Shown piece after piece: positions 36,622 to 44,447 of a DNA stretch of 64,000 bases. The notes below the pieces were generated by a model. It did no database searches, was not told where the DNA came from, and saw only the letters and a list, made by a program, of their open reading frames with translations. The stretch is taken from assembly GCA_016196755.1 (NCBI GenBank), contig JACPXC010000028.1:1-64000 (forward strand), in the 5' to 3' direction. This stretch comes from Elusimicrobiota bacterium (GTDB taxonomy: Bacteria; Elusimicrobiota; Elusimicrobia; UBA1565). Numbering within the stretch: position 1 is the first letter of the stretch; every line of letters starts with the position of its first letter. The position numbers and the translations under genes were made by a program.

Positions 36622-37656
36622 CTACTTCACCTTCTGGACGGCGGCCTTCACGAGCTCGATGACCTTGCCGGGCAGGGGCGCGTAGCCCAACTCCGATGCC
36701 ATCTTCTGTCCGTCCTTGAGCATCCAGACCAGGAAGTCCTTGATCGCCGCCCCCTTGCCGGCCGGGTTCTTCTCGTAGACCAGGAGCCAGGTGAAGGTGG
36801 AGATCGGATACGCGTTCTCGCCCTTGGCGTTGACGATCGAGACCCGGAAGTCGGCTGGCATCTTGGTCCCCGCCGCCGCGGCCGTCACGCTCTCCACCTC
36901 GGGCGCGACGAACTTGCCGGCCTTGTTCAAGATCGCCGCCGTGGCCAGGCTGTTGTGCTTGGCGTAGATGAGCTCGACGTAGCCGATCGAGTTCGGCGAC
37001 TGCTGGACCAGGCCGGCCACGCCTTCGTTGCCCTTGCCGCCGAGGCCCACCGGCCATTTGACCGAGGTGGCCACGCCGACCGTCCGCTTCCACTCGGGGC
37101 TGACCGCCGAGAGATAGTCGACGAAGCAGTAGGTCGTCCCCGAGCCGTCGGCCCGGTGGACGACGGTGATGGGGGCGCTGGGAAGGGAGGCCGTCGGGTT
37201 TAAGTCCTTGATGCGCTTGTCGTCCCAAACGGCGACCTTGCCTAGGAAGATGTCTGCCAGCAGGGGACCGCTCAGCTTGAGCTCCCGGAGCTCCTTGCCG
37301 TCGGCGCCCTTCACGTTGAAGACGGCGACCACCGCACCCAGCACCGTGGGCACGTGCAGGATCTTCCCGGAGACCTTGCGGATCTGCTCCTCGGTCATCG
37401 GCCCGTCCGTGGCGCCGAAGTCGACGGTCTTCTTGGTGACCTGCTGGATGCCCCCGCCCGAGCCGATGGACTGGTAGTTGATGCGCACGTCCGCCCCGGT
37501 GCGGGCATATTCATCGAACCACTTCGAGTAGATCGGATACGGGAAGGTGGCCCCCGCCCCGGTCAGCGACGCCGCGGCGAAGGCGCCGGCCGCCGGCTGG
37601 AGCGCGGCGGCGGCCGCCAGGACGACGATCCTCAGGGTCTTCATTTTGATGTTCAT
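36622..37656 (-). CDS. pstS: Phosphate-binding periplasmic protein PstS
   Basis: The 344-residue product has a signal peptide (MKTLRIVVLAAAAALQPAAGAFAA) and the PstS signatures LTGAGATFPYPIYSKWFDEY, NYQSIGSGGGIQQV, DFGATDGPMT and VHRADGSGTTYCF, which form the phosphate site. It delivers phosphate to PstCA. The start ATG 37656 has AAGGAG at 37668-37663 six bases upstream; an internal ATG four codons on is also possible. It is separated from pstC by a regulatory gap with its own repeats. Direct repeats of Pho-box type also lie upstream. Confidence 0.95.
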   Translation of the reverse strand: MNIKMKTLRIVVLAAAAALQPAAGAFAAASLTGAGATFPYPIYSKWFDEYARTGADVRINYQSIGSGGGIQQVTKKTVDFGATDGPMTEEQIRKVSGKILHVPTVLGAVVAVFNVKGADGKELRELKLSGPLLADIFLGKVAVWDDKRIKDLNPTASLPSAPITVVHRADGSGTTYCFVDYLSAVSPEWKRTVGVATSVKWPVGLGGKGNEGVAGLVQQSPNSIGYVELIYAKHNSLATAAILNKAGKFVAPEVESVTAAAAGTKMPADFRVSIVNAKGENAYPISTFTWLLVYEKNPAGKGAAIKDFLVWMLKDGQKMASELGYAPLPGKVIELVKAAVQKVK

Positions 37657-37769
37657 CAGGGTCTCCTTGAAGGGTTTTCGCATTCTATCGCGCCTCGTGA
37701 AGGTGGGAGGTTGCGGTTTCATCGCGGTCATTTGACCAAGTCGCGACGCCGCCACCCATATCCGCGGCG

Positions 37770-37818
37770 TAAACTGGCCGTGACGACGGCGTGACCCGGG
37801 CGTTCAAACGGAGTTGAC
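37770..37818 (-). promoter_or_regulatory. Pho-box-like 11-bp direct repeats before pstS
   Basis: TAAA at 37770, TGAC at 37781 and 37792, and TTCA at 37803 keep an 11-base phase; a further TGAC follows at 37815, one base out of phase. TATGGG (37760-37755) is a plausible -10 for pstS. The same DNA lies about 45 bases from the divergent promoter of the nucleotidyltransferase gene and could serve both. Confidence 0.6.
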
Positions 37819-37862
37819 GCGGCGGTCATGCGGCCTCCATGGCCCCAAAGGGACTCCCTCCT

Positions 37863-37868
37863 TAGAAT
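37863..37868 (+). promoter_or_regulatory. Candidate -10 box for leaderless nucleotidyltransferase mRNA
   Basis: TAGAAT ends six bases before ATG 37875; the spacer CTCCCC is not a Shine-Dalgarno. Confidence 0.55.
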
Positions 37869-37874
37869 CTCCCC

Positions 37875-38825
37875 ATGGGGGAATACATGAACCACAGCGG
37901 CCGCGAAGGGAATCCTTGGAGCATCGTGCTGTCGGGAGGCGAAGGGCGTCGCCTGGCGCCGTTTATCCGTGAGATGTTCGGCACGGAGCGCCCCAAGCAG
38001 TACTGCGCGTTCACCGGCCGCCGCACGATGCTCGAGCACACGCTCGACCGCGCCGCGCGCTTCTCCGGCCCCCAGCGCGTCGTCACCGTGATCGACAACG
38101 GCCACTGGGGCTGGATCGACGAGCCGCGCCGCCTCTTCATCCCGGGCCGGATCGTGGCCCAGCCCGACGCGCGCGAGACCGGTCCCGGGATCCTCTTCCC
38201 CCTCTCCTACGTCCTGGCCGAGGACCCCGACGCCACCGTGGCCATCCTCCCCTCCGACCACTTCATCAAGCCCGACGCCGCCTTCGACGCCGAGCTCAAG
38301 CGCGCGGCGACGATCGCCGCGGCCCTCCCCGACCGCATCTGCCTGGTCGCCGCCCGTCCGGACCGCCCCGAGGAGGACTACGGCTGGATCGAGCCCGGCG
38401 AGTGGGTGGTCGGCAGCGGGCTCTGCGCGCGCACCGTGCGGAAGTTCGTCGAGAAGCCGAGCGCCCGCGAGGCCTCGCGCATGAACCAGGCCGGCTGGCT
38501 CTGGAACACGATGATCATGGTCGGGCGCGCGAAGGCCTTCCGCGACCTGGCTCGCGCGGTCCAGCCCGAGCTGGCTTACCGGTTCGAGGCGCTGACCGAG
38601 GCCATCCGGCTCGGCCGGGATGCCGAGGTCCTGCCCGAGGTCTATCAGGACCTGCCCTCGGTCAACTTCTCCAAGGAGATGCTGGGCCGGGCGCCCGAGC
38701 GCCTGGTCGCCCTGCCGATGGCGGGCGCGCTCTACTGGTGCGACTGGGGGCGCGAGGAGCGGGTCCAGGCAACGCTCAAGTGGCTGAAGCTGGCGCCGAC
38801 CTTCGAGCGAGAGGCCGCGATTTGA
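37875..38825 (+). CDS. Mannose-1-phosphate guanylyltransferase-like nucleotidyltransferase
   Basis: The 316-residue protein has the sugar-nucleotidyltransferase P-loop VLSGGEGRRLAPFI with PKQYCAF, then AILPSDHFI, YGWIEPGE, FVEKPS and the LWNTMIMVGRAK block typical of GDP-mannose pyrophosphorylases. It should make GDP-mannose (or a similar nucleotide sugar) from the sugar phosphate and GTP. It lacks the C-terminal isomerase of bifunctional enzymes. It lies divergently from pstS and is coupled by a TTGA overlap to an Agt-like glycosyltransferase, sandwiched between pst and phoBR, so a phosphate-starvation role is likely. Substrate identity is inferred from motif resemblance. Confidence 0.8.
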   Translation: MGEYMNHSGREGNPWSIVLSGGEGRRLAPFIREMFGTERPKQYCAFTGRRTMLEHTLDRAARFSGPQRVVTVIDNGHWGWIDEPRRLFIPGRIVAQPDARETGPGILFPLSYVLAEDPDATVAILPSDHFIKPDAAFDAELKRAATIAAALPDRICLVAARPDRPEEDYGWIEPGEWVVGSGLCARTVRKFVEKPSAREASRMNQAGWLWNTMIMVGRAKAFRDLARAVQPELAYRFEALTEAIRLGRDAEVLPEVYQDLPSVNFSKEMLGRAPERLVALPMAGALYWCDWGREERVQATLKWLKLAPTFEREAAI

Positions 38826-39835
38826 GGATCCTCATCGTCTCCGACTCCTGGCATCCCCAGGTAAACGCCGTGGTTAGGACGTTCGAGGCGCTCTCCAGTG
38901 AGTTGGCCTGGCTCGGCCACGACGTCTTGGTGGCCGGCCCCGAGATATCCCATTCCCTGCCCTGTCCAGGGGAGCCCAGCATCCGCCTGGCGGTCCGGCC
39001 GGGCCGAGCGCTGCGGATGCTGCTCAACTCCTTCAAACCCGACACCCTCCACATCGCCACCGAGGGCCCCTTGGGTTGGGCAGCCCGGAGGCTCTGTATA
39101 GAGGAAGGGCGCCCTTTCACGACCTCCTATCACACACGCTTTCCCGAGTATGTCTTGGCCCGGCTCGGCCTCCCGCTCATGGCTAGCCGAACCTTCCTCA
39201 AACGCTTCCACGCTCCCTCCGCGGCCGTGCTGGCCGCCACCCCGACGCTAAAGGCCGAGCTCGAAGCCGCGGGCTACGAGCGCGTCGTCCTCTGGGGCCG
39301 CGGCGTGGACGCCGGGCAGTTCTTCCCGAGGCGCCTGAGGCTCCCGGACGATCCCCGCCCGATATCCCTCTATGCCGGCCGCGTCACGGCCGAGAAAGGC
39401 GTCGAGGATTTCCTGCGTCTGGACCTGCCGGGCGCCAAGTGGGTGGCTGGCGACGGCCCGGACCTCCCGAGGCTGGAGGCGCGTCATCCCGATGTCCGCT
39501 TCTGGGCGACGCAGCGGCCCCAGGACCTGGCGCGCCTCTACTCCGCCGCCGACGTGTTCGTCTTCCCCAGCCGCACCGACACCTACGGCCTGGTCCTCCT
39601 CGAGGCGCTGGCCTGCGGCCTGCCGGTGGCGGCCTACCCGGTGCCGGGCCCTATCGATGTCGTAACCGATCCCAAGGTCGGCGTCCTCGACGAAGACCTC
39701 GGACGCGCGGCTCGCGCGGCCCTGGGGCTTTCCCGCGCCGCCTGCCGGAAGTTCGCGCTCAAGCACACCTGGCGCGCCAGCGCCGAGCGATTCCTCAAGA
39801 TCATCCGTCAGTCCGAAGTGCCCACTCCAGCCTAG
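38822..39835 (+). CDS. GT4 glycosyltransferase, similar to phosphate-starvation glycolipid synthases (Agt-like)
   Basis: The 337-residue protein has the GT-B layout: an N-terminal MRILIVSDSWHPQVNAVVRT domain, IATEGPLGWAARRLC and SYHTRFPEYVLARLGL, then a nucleotide-sugar-binding half with YAGRVTAEKGVEDFLRLD and the catalytic EX7E-type block SRTDTYGLVLLEALACGLPV. From memory, the N-terminal motifs closely match glycosyltransferases that put sugars on diacylglycerol when phosphate is scarce. The start is a TTG at 38822 overlapping the TGA of the nucleotidyltransferase gene. Position between pst genes and phoBR supports a role in replacing phospholipid by glycolipid. Donor and acceptor are not proved. 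Confidence 0.75.
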   Translation: MRILIVSDSWHPQVNAVVRTFEALSSELAWLGHDVLVAGPEISHSLPCPGEPSIRLAVRPGRALRMLLNSFKPDTLHIATEGPLGWAARRLCIEEGRPFTTSYHTRFPEYVLARLGLPLMASRTFLKRFHAPSAAVLAATPTLKAELEAAGYERVVLWGRGVDAGQFFPRRLRLPDDPRPISLYAGRVTAEKGVEDFLRLDLPGAKWVAGDGPDLPRLEARHPDVRFWATQRPQDLARLYSAADVFVFPSRTDTYGLVLLEALACGLPVAAYPVPGPIDVVTDPKVGVLDEDLGRAARAALGLSRAACRKFALKHTWRASAERFLKIIRQSEVPTPA

Positions 39836-39852
39836 TACTGGGAGGGGGCTCT

Positions 39853-39905
39853 GTCACGCCGCCGTCATCCCCCCGTCGCGCCCCCGCTGTGTCATCGCCC
39901 CGTCA
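39853..39905 (+). promoter_or_regulatory. Pho-box-like 11-bp direct repeats before phoB
   Basis: GTCA at 39853 and 39864 and GTCG at 39875 are phased by 11 bases; a second pair, GTCA at 39891 and 39902, is also 11 apart. The -10 TAAAAT starts 12 bases after the last unit. The placement suggests autoregulation of phoBR. Confidence 0.65.
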
Positions 39906-39913
39906 CCACGGCG

Positions 39914-39919
39914 TAAAAT
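39914..39919 (+). promoter_or_regulatory. -10 box for leaderless phoB mRNA
   Basis: TAAAAT ends seven bases before ATG 39927, and there is no Shine-Dalgarno in TTAAGCA, so phoB is probably translated from a leaderless transcript. Confidence 0.6.
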
Positions 39920-39926
39920 TTAAGCA

Positions 39927-40610
39927 ATGGAGACCAAGATCCTGGTGGTCGAAGACGAGAAGAGCCTCGTCCGCCTCCTAAAATACAACCTGGAGAAGGA
40001 AGGCCATAAGGTCCTCTCGGCCGAGGACGGCAAAGCCGGTCTGGCCCTGGCCCGCAAGGAGAAGCCGGCTCTGATCATCCTCGACGTCATGATGCCCAAG
40101 CTCGACGGCCACGAACTCTGCCGAACCCTGCGCGCCGAGTCCGCTGTGCCCATCCTGTTCTTGACCGCGAAGAAATCCGAGCTGGACCGCATCCTCGGCC
40201 TCAAACTGGGGGCCGACGACTACGTGACCAAGCCGTTCTCGGTCGGCGAGCTCGTCGCCCGCGTGGCGGCGCTCCTGCGCCGTGCCCAGGGCCAGGTCGC
40301 CGTCCGGCCGCCGACCGAGCACCGCTTCGGCGAGCTCAGCGTCGACGTCGAGCGCCACGAGGTCCGGGTCAAGGGCGCGCTCGTGACCCTGACCCACCGC
40401 GAGTTCGAGTTCCTCAAGCTCCTCATGGAGGCCGACGGCCGGGTCCTGAGCCGCGACATCATCCTGGAGCGGGTCTGGGGCTACGACCGCTCGATGGACA
40501 TCGACACGCGCACCGTCGACCAGCACATCGCCCGCCTGCGCCGGAAGCTCGGGGCCGAGGGCGACCGCGTCGAGACCGTCCTCAACTCCGGCTACAAGCT
40601 GCGCCGCTGA
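39927..40610 (+). CDS. phoB: Phosphate regulon response regulator PhoB-like
   Basis: The 227-residue protein has a receiver domain (KILVVEDEKSLVRLLKYNLE, phospho-acceptor Asp in LIILDVMMPKLDG, Thr in LFLTAKK, Lys in VTKPFS) and an OmpR/PhoB winged helix at residues about 130-227 (LTHREFEFLKLLMEADGRVL, YDRSMDIDTRTVDQHIARLR). It should bind the 11-bp GTCA repeats found here before pstS, pstC and its own gene. Its TGA overlaps the phoR start by one base. OmpR-family membership is certain; the phosphate role comes from the neighbours. Confidence 0.9.
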   Translation: METKILVVEDEKSLVRLLKYNLEKEGHKVLSAEDGKAGLALARKEKPALIILDVMMPKLDGHELCRTLRAESAVPILFLTAKKSELDRILGLKLGADDYVTKPFSVGELVARVAALLRRAQGQVAVRPPTEHRFGELSVDVERHEVRVKGALVTLTHREFEFLKLLMEADGRVLSRDIILERVWGYDRSMDIDTRTVDQHIARLRRKLGAEGDRVETVLNSGYKLRR

Positions 40611-42370
40611 TGGGCCGCCTGGGCTTCCTGGCCCGCGTGGCCGCGGCCTCCGCGCTGACCGCCGCCGCGGCGGCGGGCGCCGTGGGCCTGGCCGCCTCGC
40701 GCGTCGGCGAGCAGGCACTCACCTCCCAACTGGCCTCCCGCCTGGAGGAGCAAGCCTCGCTCCTAGCCGATGGCCTCCCTGCCCAAGCGGTGGCCGCCCG
40801 CGACCGGGAGCAGGTCGAGCGCTGGGCCCTGCGGGCCGGCTTGCGCTTGGGGGAGCGCGTCACCGTCGTGGCCTCGGACGGCTCGGTCCTGGGCGACTCC
40901 GAGGTCGGCACCCAGGGGCTGGAGTCTCTCGAGAACCATGCCGAGCGCTCGGAGGTGCGGGCCGCCTTGTCCGGCCGGCCGGGCACCGACGTACGGCTCA
41001 GCCGCTCGACGGGCCGCGCCTATCTCTATGCCGCCGTACCCGTCGCCGGCGGGGTCCTGCGCTTGGCCATGCCGCTCGCCGACGTAAACGACCATGTGGC
41101 TGACCTACGGCAGGCGATGCTGGGGGCCGGGGCCGCCGCGGCTCTGGCTGCGCTGGCGCTCGGGGCTTTCGTCGCCTGGCGCCTTCAGCGCCCGCTCTCA
41201 GAACTGGCCGCCGCGGCCGACCGCCTCTCGGCCGGCGACTTCACGGCGCGCGCCGACCCCGGAGCCCCCGGCGAGCTCGGGCGCTTGGCCGTCCTGCTCA
41301 ACGAGTTGGCCGCGCGGGTAGCGGGTACCGTGGCCGCCTTGTCGGCCGACAAGGCGCGCCTCGAGGCCACGTTGGCCCACATGGTCGAGGGCGTGGCGCT
41401 GGTCGGCGGCGATGGCCGCGTCGAGACTCTCAACCCGGCCATGGAGGCGCTCTTCGGCCTGCGTGCCGAGGACGCCCGCGGCCGCACACTCCCCGAGACC
41501 CTGCGGCACCCGCCCTTGGCGGAATTGGCCGGCGCCGCGCGCGCAGGCGGAGAGCCGAGCAGCGGGGAGATCACCCTGTTCACTCCCGCCGAGCGGGTAT
41601 TCGCCGCCCATGCCGTCCCGGTCCGGCGCGACAGCGAGGTCTCGGGCGTGGTCCTCGTGCTCCACGAGATCACTCGCCTCAGACGCCTCGAGGAGCTGCG
41701 CAAGGAGTTCGTGGCCAACGTCTCGCACGAGCTGAGGACCCCGCTGGCCTCGATCAAGGGCTTCGCCGAAACCCTGCGCCGGGGCGCCCTCGAGGACCCC
41801 GAGGTGCGTCTGGAGTTCGTGACCACGATCGAGGAGTACGCCGACCAGCTGACCGCGCTGGTCGACGACCTCCTGGAGCTGGCGGCCGTCGAAGGCGGCC
41901 GGCTGCCGCTCAAGTCCGAGACCGTCGACCTCGAGGCCGCGGCGGCCGCGGTGCTGGCAGGGCTGGCCCCGATCGCCGAGCCCGCGGAGACCGCGCTCTC
42001 CTCAGAGATCCCGGCGGGGCTGAGCATCCAGGGAGACGGCGCGGCCCTGGGACGCGTCTTGAGGAATTTAGTCGAGAACGCGGTCAAGTACAACCGGCGC
42101 GGGGGGCGCGTGACGCTCAGCGCGGCCCGCGAGGGGACCATGGTCCGGGTCTCGGTGGCCGACAACGGCATCGGCATCCCCGCCGCCGACCTGCCCCGGC
42201 TCTTCGAGCGCTTCTACCGGGTCGACAAGGCGCGTTCGCGCGAGCGCGGCGGCACCGGCCTGGGGCTCTCGATCGTCAAGCACCTCGTCGAGGCCATGGG
42301 CGGCGCGGTGCGCGCCGAGAGCGTCGAGGGCGAAGGGTCGACTTTTTCCTTCACATTGCCGGCCGCCTAG
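40610..42370 (+). CDS. phoR: Phosphate regulon sensor histidine kinase PhoR-like
   Basis: The 586-residue protein has an N-terminal helix, a periplasmic sensor domain (about 35-160), a second helix (LGAGAAAALAALALGAFVAW), HAMP (PLSELAAAADRLSAGDF), a PAS domain (MVEGVALVGGDGRVETLN), HisKA with FVANVSHELRTPLASIKGF and a HATPase domain (NLVENAVKYN, DNGIGIP, GTGLGLSIVK). It should autophosphorylate and control PhoB according to Pst/PhoU state. PhoR of E. coli lacks a large periplasmic domain; Gram-positive PhoR has one, as here. It is cotranscribed with phoB and converges on the DUF4143 gene. Confidence 0.9.
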   Translation: MGRLGFLARVAAASALTAAAAAGAVGLAASRVGEQALTSQLASRLEEQASLLADGLPAQAVAARDREQVERWALRAGLRLGERVTVVASDGSVLGDSEVGTQGLESLENHAERSEVRAALSGRPGTDVRLSRSTGRAYLYAAVPVAGGVLRLAMPLADVNDHVADLRQAMLGAGAAAALAALALGAFVAWRLQRPLSELAAAADRLSAGDFTARADPGAPGELGRLAVLLNELAARVAGTVAALSADKARLEATLAHMVEGVALVGGDGRVETLNPAMEALFGLRAEDARGRTLPETLRHPPLAELAGAARAGGEPSSGEITLFTPAERVFAAHAVPVRRDSEVSGVVLVLHEITRLRRLEELRKEFVANVSHELRTPLASIKGFAETLRRGALEDPEVRLEFVTTIEEYADQLTALVDDLLELAAVEGGRLPLKSETVDLEAAAAAVLAGLAPIAEPAETALSSEIPAGLSIQGDGAALGRVLRNLVENAVKYNRRGGRVTLSAAREGTMVRVSVADNGIGIPAADLPRLFERFYRVDKARSRERGGTGLGLSIVKHLVEAMGGAVRAESVEGEGSTFSFTLPAA

Positions 42371-42424
42371 GGGTCTCGTGCTGCGATCGAGGTGCCCGAG
42401 TGCGCGGAGGCGGTGCGCCCGAGC

Positions 42425-43591
42425 TCAGGCGAGCCGAGGGACCAAGGTCTCGAGGTAATGGCTCCAAGGCAGGATCTCGACTCCTTCGAGGCGGTAGCGC
42501 TGGTCCCCGGTCCCCACGACATAGAGCGGCGTCTCGGGGTGGTCCTGATGGAACGACCGCAGTCCCGTCAGGTCGGCGCCGCTGATGTGCCGCGAGGTCT
42601 TGATTTCGCAGGCGGCTAGGATTTCCCCCCCTCTCTCGATGAGCAGGTCCACCTCCGCGCCGGTATTGGTCCGCCAATAAAATAGGCGGGCCTCGCTCTG
42701 GCGGTAGGAAAGCTGGCGGTGGGTTTCCAAGACGACCCATTGCTCGAAGAGCCGGCCTCGGGTCATAGGGTCCGGAGGCTCCCCCAAACGCCGGTTGATG
42801 CTGTTGGTGACGCCGGTGTCGAACAAGTAGAACTTAGGGTGCCGGGTCAGGCGCCTGCGCACGCTCCGATGGTAGCCCTCCAGGCGCAGACCCACGAGGG
42901 TATCCTCCAGGATCTCGTAGTAGGACTGGACCGTCCTGGTGGGAATCTGGGCTTGCCGGCCGATGTCGCTGAAGTTGACCAATTCCCCGCATTGCGCCGC
43001 GGCCACGTCCAGGAACCGTGAGAATCCTCCCAGACTGCGCACCAGCCCCTCCGCCTGGATTTCCTCCCTGAGATAAGTCTCGGAATACGCCTTGAGCAGA
43101 TCGATTTTCTCGGAATCCCGTTTAAGGTGTACCGAGGGCAAGGAGCCGAAGCGCAGGACTTCGTCGAGGAGAAAGTCTCCGGCCATCTCCGCGAGGGTTA
43201 GCGGGTAGAGGAAGCGCTGCAGCGCCCGTCCCGCGAGGAGATTGGCGCCTCCGCGCTTGAGCTTGCGGGCGCTCGACCCGGTCAGGATGAATTGGCAGGA
43301 AGGGTAGGTTTCGATGAGGGCATGGATTTCATCAAGCAGCGGCGGCACCCGCTGAATCTCATCGATGAAGATGGTCCGAACGCCCTCCTTCTCCACCTTG
43401 AGGGAAACCTCGCGGCGCAGGAGCTCGGGAGCCTTGAGGTACTTTCGAAACTGTTCGGTATGGAGAAGATTCAATTCCCAGACACCGGCCGGCACAAGGC
43501 CTCTGACCAAGGTGCTCTTCCCGGTCTGGCGGGGCCCGAAGAGGAAAAAGGACTTTTGCTCCGGAAGCTTAATCTGCCTTTTTATTATCAT
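42425..43591 (-). CDS. AAA ATPase with DUF4143 domain
   Basis: The 388-residue protein has a P-loop (FFLFGPRQTGKSTLVRGL), Walker B TIFIDEIQRVP, and the sensor block ILTGSSARKLKRGGANLLAG, followed by the DUF4143 C-terminus (RGLFEQW-like block RLFEQWVVLETHRQLSYRQS, then EVDLLIERGGEILACEIK-type residues, which look like a restriction-endonuclease-like fold). The role of this very widespread and mobile family is unknown; a defence or toxin link is often guessed. The gene is less GC-rich and uses more A/T third positions than its neighbours, which suggests more recent acquisition. It is monocistronic, with TAATAC/ATACGT near the start. Confidence 0.85.
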   Translation of the reverse strand: MIIKRQIKLPEQKSFFLFGPRQTGKSTLVRGLVPAGVWELNLLHTEQFRKYLKAPELLRREVSLKVEKEGVRTIFIDEIQRVPPLLDEIHALIETYPSCQFILTGSSARKLKRGGANLLAGRALQRFLYPLTLAEMAGDFLLDEVLRFGSLPSVHLKRDSEKIDLLKAYSETYLREEIQAEGLVRSLGGFSRFLDVAAAQCGELVNFSDIGRQAQIPTRTVQSYYEILEDTLVGLRLEGYHRSVRRRLTRHPKFYLFDTGVTNSINRRLGEPPDPMTRGRLFEQWVVLETHRQLSYRQSEARLFYWRTNTGAEVDLLIERGGEILAACEIKTSRHISGADLTGLRSFHQDHPETPLYVVGTGDQRYRLEGVEILPWSHYLETLVPRLA

Positions 43592-43700
43592 GCTAAAACG
43601 TATTACGATCTGGCATCTATATGATAGCCCTCGCCCCCTCCTGGCGCAAGGGGGGCGGAGCAGTGCAGGCTGAATGAAGTGAAGTGACGTAAAGCCGTGT

Positions 43701-43706
43701 TATAAT
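43701..43706 (+). promoter_or_regulatory. Consensus -10 TATAAT for a leaderless small reading frame
   Basis: TATAAT ends seven bases before ATG 43714, so the mRNA likely starts at or next to that ATG. No clear -35 is seen. Confidence 0.6.
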
Positions 43707-43713
43707 CAATCCC

Positions 43714-43806
43714 ATGATCCGATACGGTCTTTTGCCGGTCGACCTCGGCCTTTCCAACGCCGAACTCTCCGACTTCCTGCAGTACTTCTTCTTATTCCTG
43801 CGATAA
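43714..43806 (+). CDS. Small 30-codon reading frame upstream of the pseudouridine synthase
   Basis: ATG 43714 to TAA 43806 encodes 30 residues, MIRYGLLPVDLGLSNAELSD then FLQYFFLFLR, with an aromatic and hydrophobic end. It sits directly behind a perfect TATAAT and its stop overlaps the apparent start of the next gene. It could be a leader peptide that couples translation to the pseudouridine synthase, or the true N-terminus of that gene separated by a frameshift (ribosomal or sequencing). I recognise no homologue. Confidence 0.45.
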   Translation: MIRYGLLPVDLGLSNAELSDFLQYFFLFLR

Positions 43807-44447
43807 CCCCCTACACCGTCGTCCACCAAGAGGCCGGCCTGGTCGCCGTCGACAAGCCAGCCGGTCTCGCCGTCATCCCCGCCCGCGGAAGCGCGGCGTC
43901 CCCTCCGCTTTGCGAGCTCCTCGCCGCCTCGCTCGGACGCAAGGTCTGGGTCGTCCACCGCCTCGATGCCGCCACCAGCGGCCTGGTGGTCTTCGCGCTC
44001 GATGCCATCGAGCACAAGAGGCTGTCCAAAGCCTTCGAGGGCCGAGAGGTGCGGAAGGTCTACCAGGCCGCCGTCCTCGGCTCGGCCTCCGACGGCTCCT
44101 GCGCCCAGCCGCTCAAGGAGTTCGGCTCGGGGCGGATGGCCCCCGCGGAGGACGGCAAGCCGTCGAGCACGGTCTGGCGGCTTGCCCGGCGCCTCGAGGG
44201 GGCGACCCTGCTCGAGGTCGAGCCTCACACCGGCCGGCGCCACCAGATCCGCGTCCACCTCAACGCCGCCGGCCACCCGGTGCTGGGCGACCCGCTCTAC
44301 GGCCCCGCGCCGCGCCCCGTCGGCGGCGCGCCGCGGCTCATGCTCCACGCCTGGCGCCTGGAGCTGCCCGACGGCAAGGGCGGGCTTTTGCGCCTCGAGG
44401 CCGAGCCGCCGGCCGACTTCATCGCCGCGCTCTCCGCCCTTGGCTGA
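43803..44447 (+). CDS. RluA-family 23S rRNA/tRNA pseudouridine synthase, no canonical start
   Basis: The frame encodes the RluA-family core: LVAVDKPAGLAVIPARG at the N-terminus, the catalytic Asp in VVHRLDAATSGLVVFAL, RKVYQAAVLG, and TGRRHQIRVHLNAAGHPVLG. It isomerises uridine in structured RNA. There is no S4 domain, so it is a short member of about 214 residues. No ATG, GTG or TTG lies in frame before the conserved N-terminus; ATA at 43803, overlapping the TAA of the small upstream frame, or ATT at 43794, would give the expected length. Coupled re-initiation at a near-cognate codon, a frameshift, or a sequence error are the options. The stop overlaps the next gene (TGATG). Confidence 0.75.
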   Translation: MTPYTVVHQEAGLVAVDKPAGLAVIPARGSAASPPLCELLAASLGRKVWVVHRLDAATSGLVVFALDAIEHKRLSKAFEGREVRKVYQAAVLGSASDGSCAQPLKEFGSGRMAPAEDGKPSSTVWRLARRLEGATLLEVEPHTGRRHQIRVHLNAAGHPVLGDPLYGPAPRPVGGAPRLMLHAWRLELPDGKGGLLRLEAEPPADFIAALSALG

